This document shows positions 6,903 to 11,463 of a stretch of 11,463 nt of DNA, piece after piece. Made by a program: the position numbers and the translations under genes. Position 1 is the first letter of the stretch. Each line of letters opens with the position of its first letter. A model generated the notes under the pieces. The model saw nothing but the letters and a program-made list of their open reading frames with translations, had not been told where the DNA came from and ran no database searches. The stretch comes from Candidatus Tenebribacter mawsonii (lineage in GTDB: Bacteria > Cloacimonadota > Cloacimonadia > Cloacimonadales > TCS61): NCBI GenBank assembly GCA_030765665.1, contig JAVCCD010000099.1, forward strand, positions 1 to 11,463, in the 5' to 3' direction.

Positions 6903-7085
6903 ATGGCTTACATAATAACTTCTGAATGTGTGAAATGTGGTGTTTGCCTGGATATATGCCCCACATCTGCCATCATTGAAAGTGAAGAACAGTTCATGAT
7001 AACGGATGCATGTGTAGATTGTGGCAAATGCGAAGAGGTTTGTCCTATCGATGCTATTAAAAATGTTAAGATGAACGGACAATAA
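6903..7085 (+). CDS. Small 2[4Fe-4S] bacterial-type ferredoxin
   Basis: A 60-residue electron carrier with two classical cluster motifs: C9-x2-C12-x2-C15-x3-C19-Pro and C37-x2-C40-x2-C43-x3-C47-Pro. The fourth cysteine of each motif completes the other cluster, as in clostridial-type ferredoxins. Size is typical and no extension or transmembrane part is present, so it is soluble in the cytoplasm. Its partners cannot be read from this window. AAGGA lies about 6 nt upstream of ATG. It is 36 nt after frr and directly before a terminator, so it probably rides on the translation operon transcript; no separate promoter is obvious in the gap. Such ferredoxins fit an anaerobic life style. Confidence 0.95.
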   Translation: MAYIITSECVKCGVCLDICPTSAIIESEEQFMITDACVDCGKCEEVCPIDAIKNVKMNGQ

Positions 7086-7108
7086 AAAATTTACATCAGA
7101 TATTATTA

Positions 7109-7137
7109 AAGCTCGAATTTAATTCGGGCTTTTTTTT
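7109..7137 (+). terminator. Intrinsic terminator, partly bidirectional
   Basis: A stem AAGCTCGAAT (7109-7118) pairs with ATTCGGGCTT (7122-7131) with one G-U pair and a 3-nt loop, followed by an uninterrupted T run to 7137. It ends the rplM-to-ferredoxin transcript. The leftward GT4 gene stops at 7136-7138, inside the T run; reading leftward the same stem is followed by the weaker TTTAATAAT, so it may also end that transcript. Confidence 0.88.
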
Positions 7138-8245
7138 ATTTCAATATCAATTTTACCAAAGCTTCCCAACTATATTTTTTGTTTTCAGCATGAATATTCT
7201 TAACCAGTTCTTCCTGATCCAATTCGAAATAACGAACAATCGCATCGGCGAAAGATCGTTCAGTAACATCAGTAGCCATAATTCCGGTTTTCTTGTCTAG
7301 CACCAGTTCTGCCAGGCTACCAACAGGAGTTGCGACTGCACCAAGTTCCATGTCGTATGCTATTTGCACAACTCCACTCTGGGTTGCACTAATGTAAGGC
7401 AAAGCCAAAACATCGGCAGTTTTGTAATATAATTCTACTTCTTCATTTGTAGCAAATTCATTATGGAATGTCACCTTATCTTCTAGATTCAGTTTTCTAA
7501 TCAAATCTAAGTAAACAGAATCGTCTCCATAAACCTCTCCAACTATCATTAAATGTGCATCTGGAAGTTCTTCTAGAATCATCTGAAAAGATCGAATTAA
7601 TAAATCTAAACCCTTATATGGTTTAATATAACCAAAGAAGAGAATTACTTTCTTCTTTTCAACATACAATTTCTTTCTTGCAGTTTTTTTGGAATAATTT
7701 CCTAGATTATAGCAATTATAAATTGGATGTAAACCTTTTACAATTGTTGCTTCTGGTAGTAATTTTCTTGCATCGTTATAAACAGAATCAGACATCGTAA
7801 TGAGTACATCAGCTTTTCCAAGTGCATATTTCGTTAATTTTTCTGCAAAATACCATTTTTCATGAAAAACAATATTATCAATTACATAAATAACTCTAAT
7901 ATTATCCTTTTTTAATCTACGGATTATCCAGCCAAATGCCGGAGCAAAAAATGGAATCCAATATTTAAGGATAAGTATTTCCGGTTGCCATTGCTTTATC
8001 TTCTTAATAGCTGAAAACCATGTTAATGGATTGTAAGGGATTATTATAGGTTCAATGTTCAAATCCGGGATTGTTTCACTGTGATCGACCTGATCTTTAC
8101 CAGGAAATATAATTTTAGGGTACTGCTTAGAAAATGAAAATATTTTTATTTCATGTTCCTTTTGCAGCTCCTTAGCAAGCAACATGTTAAATTGGGCAAT
8201 TCCTCCTCGCAAAGGATAGGCTGGTCCTAACAATCCTATTTTCAT
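7136..8245 (-). CDS. Glycosyltransferase family 4-like (GT-B) enzyme
   Basis: A 369-residue GT-B glycosyltransferase, probably using a nucleotide-sugar donor at the inner face of the membrane. The N-terminal acceptor domain opens with MKIGLLGPAY and the glycine loop RGGIAQFN (13-20). The C-terminal donor domain has FFGYIKPYKGLDLLI (203-217), MIVGEVYG (233-240), a segment ALPYISATQSGVVQIAY (281-297), and TPVGSLAE (306-313). The usual E-x7-E motif of GT4 is not plain here; the SATQSGVVQIAY form replaces it, as I recall from some polysaccharide-synthesis members. Sugar and acceptor cannot be told. Its ATG overlaps the stop of the GT9 gene by 4 nt (ATGA), implying coupling. It is the last gene of a leftward envelope-glycan set. 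Confidence 0.88.
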   Translation of the reverse strand: MKIGLLGPAYPLRGGIAQFNMLLAKELQKEHEIKIFSFSKQYPKIIFPGKDQVDHSETIPDLNIEPIIIPYNPLTWFSAIKKIKQWQPEILILKYWIPFFAPAFGWIIRRLKKDNIRVIYVIDNIVFHEKWYFAEKLTKYALGKADVLITMSDSVYNDARKLLPEATIVKGLHPIYNCYNLGNYSKKTARKKLYVEKKKVILFFGYIKPYKGLDLLIRSFQMILEELPDAHLMIVGEVYGDDSVYLDLIRKLNLEDKVTFHNEFATNEEVELYYKTADVLALPYISATQSGVVQIAYDMELGAVATPVGSLAELVLDKKTGIMATDVTERSFADAIVRYFELDQEELVKNIHAENKKYSWEALVKLILK

Positions 8246-9309
8246 GTAATCAGCAGTTGTTCAATTGCTTCTAACACTAAGTCAGGCGAGATGGTACTCA
8301 TACATTCAATTTCACAGGTGTTTTTATAACACCCCAGGCATGTTTTATCAGATGGTTCTAATATTGTTCCAAGACCATAAAGTTCAAATTCATGCTTATT
8401 GAAGATATTATTAAGTAGTACTAATTTCTTTCTGTAACCGATAGCAATATGCATTGCCATGGTCACAGAAGTTACAATAAGATCACATTTATTCATCAAC
8501 TTTAAAAAATCTTTCATGTCAAAATAACCAAAATATATAGCCTTAGAACTAGAAGCAATTTCTGTATTCATCTCATGCTCAATAGGACCACCCAATAACA
8601 GCGGAATATATCCTATATCATGTAATTTATTAGAAATTTCAATCCAATTTTTTTTACCCCAAAGTCTGGTTAACCAGCGAGTTCCACACCCAGTATTTAA
8701 ACCAATTATCTTCTCATCTTCAGCAAGATTAAATTTTACATCCGTTTCAGGAAGATCTAGAATGTATTGTTCTCCTTTGAATTCATACCCGAACATTTCA
8801 AAGATCTCTTGGGGATAACTTTTATGATTCTGCATACAGAGATCATCCCATAAACCTGTCTGCCATTTGTGTCCTGCATCAACATCTGCAGGATGGCACT
8901 TGCCAAAATCATCAGGAAGATATCCTTTTTTTTCAGTTGCTTTAATACTTTTAGCCAACGCCAATGCATGCCTGTCTTTATCCAAATTAACCAGTAAGTC
9001 AAACTCACGACTCTGTAACCAGATTATATTTTTCTCACTCCAATTCAGGGTTGTATTCACATATTTTTCAGGTATAAATAGAGGTGAATCTGTTAACCAT
9101 GTAATTTGTGCATTTGAAAATTCAGCACGTAATTTATGTAAAATTGGAGTGGTTCGAATCACATCTCCTGCGGCTCCTAATTTGATAATTAGAATACGTT
9201 TCGTAATTGGAATAAAGTATTCACAACCTGTGCAATGTACTCCACTTTTTTTGTGTGGTAGGCAGGGGATATCCCCTTTAAAGTGGAGACAATTATTTAA
9301 GATCTTCAT
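8242..9309 (-). CDS. Glycosyltransferase family 9 (heptosyltransferase-like) with two Cys clusters
   Basis: A 355-residue GT9 enzyme of the ADP-heptose:LPS heptosyltransferase type, expected to build lipopolysaccharide core or a related glycan at the cytoplasmic membrane face. The catalytic N domain begins at RILIIKLGAAGDVIRTTPIL (38-57). The donor domain shows GLNTGCGTRW (203-212), a LLLGGPIEHE strand-loop (237-246), and a TSVTMAMHIAI segment (280-290). Unlike classical WaaC/WaaF it has about 36 extra N-terminal residues with C7, C16, C26 and C29, and a C-terminal set C324, C327, C332, C336. Both spacings suggest metal or Fe-S binding; I believe related GT9 proteins share them, but the role is not known to me. 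It overlaps neighbours by 4 nt on both sides. Confidence 0.9.
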   Translation of the reverse strand: MKILNNCLHFKGDIPCLPHKKSGVHCTGCEYFIPITKRILIIKLGAAGDVIRTTPILHKLRAEFSNAQITWLTDSPLFIPEKYVNTTLNWSEKNIIWLQSREFDLLVNLDKDRHALALAKSIKATEKKGYLPDDFGKCHPADVDAGHKWQTGLWDDLCMQNHKSYPQEIFEMFGYEFKGEQYILDLPETDVKFNLAEDEKIIGLNTGCGTRWLTRLWGKKNWIEISNKLHDIGYIPLLLGGPIEHEMNTEIASSSKAIYFGYFDMKDFLKLMNKCDLIVTSVTMAMHIAIGYRKKLVLLNNIFNKHEFELYGLGTILEPSDKTCLGCYKNTCEIECMSTISPDLVLEAIEQLLIT

Positions 9310-9848
9310 TTCCTGTTTTTACTAATAAAATCTTTTTTCTCTTTATCTGTGATCACCACAGCTGCCATAAATTCATCAAACTCAATTTTGGGAGCCATTT
9401 CAGCAATACTATTTGCAATTTCCAAAGGCTTGGGAAAGCTGAGTGTATATTCTAATGATTTTTCTTCTTCATCAACAATATATTTCAACCGTATCATTTT
9501 GCGTTTGCCTTCATTCAATTCCATCTTTACTAACGATTCCCACAAAATATTCACACTTTTCTTTCCTAAATAGCGGAAAGATATCAACTCTTTGGTTAAC
9601 TTGATTTTATTAAGAGAAAATAAATTTTTAAGAAAAGAATTAAGAGCAAGAAACATAATTGCAAAAGGAACAAATTGTGCAAATTTAGATGAATCAGCAT
9701 CAACTTTATTAAAGATTAACCAAATTGAATATGCAATTGCAAGTGCTGCAAAAATTAGAGTAAACCAACGTATGAACTGATTGAATTTATAGATTCTAGG
9801 TAAACCTTTAGTTTTGTTTATATCGAGAAATTCTCCTAATTCGGCCAT
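9306..9848 (-). CDS. Small two-helix membrane protein, unknown function
   Basis: A 180-residue protein I do not recognise as a named family. Two hydrophobic helices (about 27-47 and 57-74) form a hairpin, followed by a soluble, lysine-rich domain (80-180) with alternating strands (IKLTKELISFRYLG, then NILWESLVKMEL, IRLKYIV). This resembles the shape of bacterial PH-like membrane proteins, but that is only a resemblance. GAGGG lies about 8 nt before the ATG, inside the end of the PHP gene 5 nt upstream; its TGA overlaps the GT9 start as ATGA. The position between PHP and glycosyltransferase genes ties it to the same transcript, not to a defined activity. Confidence 0.8.
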   Translation of the reverse strand: MAELGEFLDINKTKGLPRIYKFNQFIRWFTLIFAALAIAYSIWLIFNKVDADSSKFAQFVPFAIMFLALNSFLKNLFSLNKIKLTKELISFRYLGKKSVNILWESLVKMELNEGKRKMIRLKYIVDEEEKSLEYTLSFPKPLEIANSIAEMAPKIEFDEFMAAVVITDKEKKDFISKNRK

Positions 9849-9853
9849 TCCAA

Positions 9854-10672
9854 TTACCCTCTTTTACTATTTAGTTCTTCCAAAACTAATTCAGGTGCAG
9901 AAAAATTCTTAAAGATCTCTTCATCCAAACCTTCACCATGAAAATCACTTCCACCAGTTCTTATTAACATATTATTTTGAGCTATTTCATTATAGTGCAA
10001 TACAGTTTCATCATTACATTTAGCGTAAAAAACTTCCATCCCGTCAATTCCGTATTTTATGATGTCATAAATATGTTCATCATTTCTTAAAGTATATGGG
10101 TGAGCCAGGACACTTACACCCCTAGCATTTCTGATTGCCTTTATAATTCTTTCTACACTGGGAGAAGCTTTGGGAACATAGGCATAACAATGTTCTCCCA
10201 AATATTTTTCAAATGCTTCGTATTTGTTTTTACAGAATCCATTCTCAATTAAAGCCCATGCCAGATGAGGACGACCAAGATAATTATTTTCACCTGCTCT
10301 TTCATATATCTGATCATGATCTAATACAACACCTTGCTCTTTCAATTTTTCAATCATCGAATTTGCACGATGAAACCGATTATCATAAATCACCCGTAAT
10401 AACTCATTGATCTCTTCGTTATCTGTATCCAGATAATAAGCAAGAATATGCACATCACGGTTCTTATGAAGGCAACTTATCTCAACACCCGGGATGAGTT
10501 CAATATCCATCTCTCTGGCAATTTCTTTTGCATTGTGATATCCATCCAGATTATCATGATCTGTTATGGAAATCACACCGTGATCACTTTTTTTTGCTAA
10601 TTCTAAAACTTCTCGAGGTGAATATATTCCATCTGAAAAATTTGTATGCACATGAAGATCTATCTTTTTCAT
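9854..10672 (-). CDS. PHP-domain phosphoesterase (TrpH/YciV-like)
   Basis: A 272-residue metal-dependent phosphoesterase of the PHP superfamily. The E. coli relative (YciV/RNase AM, TrpH) acts on 3',5'-nucleoside bisphosphates and 5' ends of short RNAs; the same activity here is inference. Metal-ligand motifs are complete: H7 and H9 in DLHVHT, D14 in FSDG, H39 in ITDHD, E64 in PGVEIS, H75 in DVHILAY, H191 in LAHP, D243 and H245 in GSDFHG. GRPH (133-136) is also conserved in the family. A TTG codon at 10675 is in frame, but GGGAG is spaced correctly for ATG 10672, so I use that. It is the first gene of the leftward glycan set. Confidence 0.93.
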   Translation of the reverse strand: MKKIDLHVHTNFSDGIYSPREVLELAKKSDHGVISITDHDNLDGYHNAKEIAREMDIELIPGVEISCLHKNRDVHILAYYLDTDNEEINELLRVIYDNRFHRANSMIEKLKEQGVVLDHDQIYERAGENNYLGRPHLAWALIENGFCKNKYEAFEKYLGEHCYAYVPKASPSVERIIKAIRNARGVSVLAHPYTLRNDEHIYDIIKYGIDGMEVFYAKCNDETVLHYNEIAQNNMLIRTGGSDFHGEGLDEEIFKNFSAPELVLEELNSKRG

Positions 10673-10695
10673 CAAACTCCCATTTTTCTTATATT

Positions 10696-10723
10696 TTTAT
10701 ATATTGGAAATTTGAATTTGCAA
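10696..10723 (-). promoter_or_regulatory. Candidate promoter for the PHP-glycosyltransferase set
   Basis: On the minus strand, TTGCAA (10718-10723) is followed after 16 nt by TATAAA (10696-10701), giving a start near 10688 and a short leader before the ATG at 10672. A perfect TTGACA also occurs at 10728-10733, but its distance to a good -10 box is too long (24 nt to TATATA), so the first pairing is preferred. The AT-rich context makes chance matches likely. Confidence 0.35.
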
Positions 10724-10753
10724 TATTTGTCAATGTAAAAGTTGTGATGAATT

Positions 10754-10828
10754 GTCTTTCTGACGTATCTTCTTCGTTGTTCTCACGCCTTCATTCAACA
10801 ACGGTAGTGCAGGCAGGAAGAATCTCTA
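10754..10828. repeat. GC-richer patch, possible decayed dispersed repeat
   Basis: Within a 193-bp gap that is otherwise very AT-rich, this stretch is visibly richer in G and C. It contains TCTGACG (10759-10765), an inverted repeat CGTTGTT (10775-10781) with AACAACG (10797-10803), and GGAAGAATCTCT (10816-10827). The TCTGACG and GAAGAATCTC words recall the ends of short dispersed intergenic repeats I have seen in AT-rich FCB genomes. No reading frame of note crosses it. Assignment as a repeat is a guess from style. Confidence 0.3.
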
Positions 10829-10868
10829 TTCTTTACAATATTAAACAAATTTCTTAATCGTTATTAAT

Positions 10869-11463
10869 TTATTCCTCTTTTCCTTCTTTACCTTTTACTA
10901 TACCTGTAGATTTTGCAATAATCCATAATCCAAGAGCTATTAAAATCACAGGCCATCCAATATGGAAAAATTTCCAAAGATTAAATGGTGAAGATGACAA
11001 CCCAACTAAAGTTAATATTCCACCTGGTATCAAAGACCACCAAAGAGTTTTACCTTTGTTTATACGATCTATAACATAGATACCAATAAAACCAAGACCT
11101 AATCCAATTGTGTTAAAGTGTGAAGAGTATCTGAATATTCCAAATTTGAAGCTACTTAATCCCAGCCCAACAATAATACAACCCGGAATTAATAATCCGT
11201 ATGAATCTTTGTAAAAATAAGCTGCAATAAATAATCCACCCAGCAGCAACATAAATGAATTCTCATGGAATCCCATAAAAATTCTTAATCCTGAGATAGA
11301 CAATCCTAAAAGTATAAGAATTATACCTGCAACAATTTGTCCTTCTCGCAATTCCTTAGTTCGCAGAAAACTCGTTTTAGCTGAAATTAATATCTGCTCA
11401 CTCAATTTGGGAGAGAGTTCGTAAGAATTGATTAATTCATACAAAAACTCTCCCTCAAAACTT
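10869..11463 (-). CDS. Multi-pass membrane protein, 5' end uncertain (window edge)
   Basis: The frame encodes six hydrophobic segments (about 37-55, 63-78, 84-97, 111-126, 134-150, 161-177 counted from a TTG at 11444) after a hydrophilic N-terminal part, ending in a lysine/glutamate tail. A motif recurs: LIPGCIIVGLGLSS near 85-98 and LIPGGILTLVGLSS near 138-151, suggesting internal duplication. GWPVILIALGLWII (163-176) resembles repeats in LiaF-like/DUF5668 membrane proteins. The start is unresolved: TTG 11444 has GAGGGAGAG upstream, but the frame stays open to the window end and reads Ser-Phe-Glu-Gly-Glu-Phe before it, so the gene may begin outside. Function unknown. It ends 197 nt before the PHP gene and is probably separate from it. 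Confidence 0.7.
   Translation of the reverse strand, partial: SFEGEFLYELINSYELSPKLSEQILISAKTSFLRTKELREGQIVAGIILILLGLSISGLRIFMGFHENSFMLLLGGLFIAAYFYKDSYGLLIPGCIIVGLGLSSFKFGIFRYSSHFNTIGLGLGFIGIYVIDRINKGKTLWWSLIPGGILTLVGLSSSPFNLWKFFHIGWPVILIALGLWIIAKSTGIVKGKEGKEE

Noticed and set aside
8867..9325. Rightward 152-codon frame opposite the GT9 gene
   Set aside because: Antisense to a well-supported GT9 gene with complete motifs; no family resemblance of its own.
10737..10803. Intrinsic terminator for the membrane-protein gene
   Set aside because: The inverted repeat at 10775-10803 has a 15-nt loop and no T-tract on the minus strand after it.
1..11463. Defence island or prophage
   Set aside because: Apart from the FRG gene there is no nuclease, helicase, integrase, toxin-antitoxin pair or phage gene; the rest is housekeeping and envelope synthesis.

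Overview
The window looks like chromosomal sequence from an AT-rich, diderm, probably anaerobic bacterium. A lipoprotein with a beta-barrel-like body and a GT9 (heptosyltransferase-type) enzyme point to an outer membrane, and a bacterial 2[4Fe-4S] ferredoxin points to anaerobic metabolism. A Cloacimonadota-like or related FCB-group host is my tentative guess from gene order and style; no marker here settles it.

Layout. (1) Positions 78-2370, minus strand: a three-gene set reading M23 metallopeptidase, then an outer-membrane-type lipoprotein, then an FRG-domain protein. Gaps are 15 nt and 1 nt. (2) Positions 2371-2571: divergent control region with a good promoter facing right. (3) Positions 2572-7085, plus strand: a translation cluster rplM-rpsI-rpsB-tsf-pyrH-frr, followed by a small ferredoxin gene and a strong intrinsic terminator. 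A second promoter (TTGATC-16-TATAAT) and a folded leader lie between rpsI and rpsB, so rpsB-tsf-pyrH-frr can probably be expressed and controlled separately. (4) Positions 7136-10672, minus strand, convergent with the cluster and sharing its terminator: PHP phosphoesterase, small two-helix membrane protein, GT9 and GT4 glycosyltransferases, joined by a 5-nt gap and two 4-nt ATGA overlaps. (5) Positions 10676-10868: gap with a promoter and a GC-richer patch that may be a decayed dispersed repeat. (6) Positions 10869 to the edge, minus strand: a multi-pass membrane protein whose reading frame stays open to the window end.

The rightward cluster makes ribosomal proteins L13, S9 and S2, elongation factor Ts, UMP kinase and ribosome recycling factor, the usual growth-linked set. 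The leftward cluster at 7.1-10.7 kb is an envelope glycan (LPS or capsule) module. The M23/lipoprotein pair is also envelope-related; why an FRG protein is coupled to it is unknown.

I did not find a clearly new multi-gene system. The most notable points are a roughly 130-residue Lys/Glu-rich repeat tail on ribosomal protein S2, a structured rpsB leader beginning just after a consensus promoter, the coupled FRG gene, and a GT9 enzyme with a four-cysteine cluster at each end. No tRNA, rRNA, CRISPR array, transposase or prophage gene is visible.
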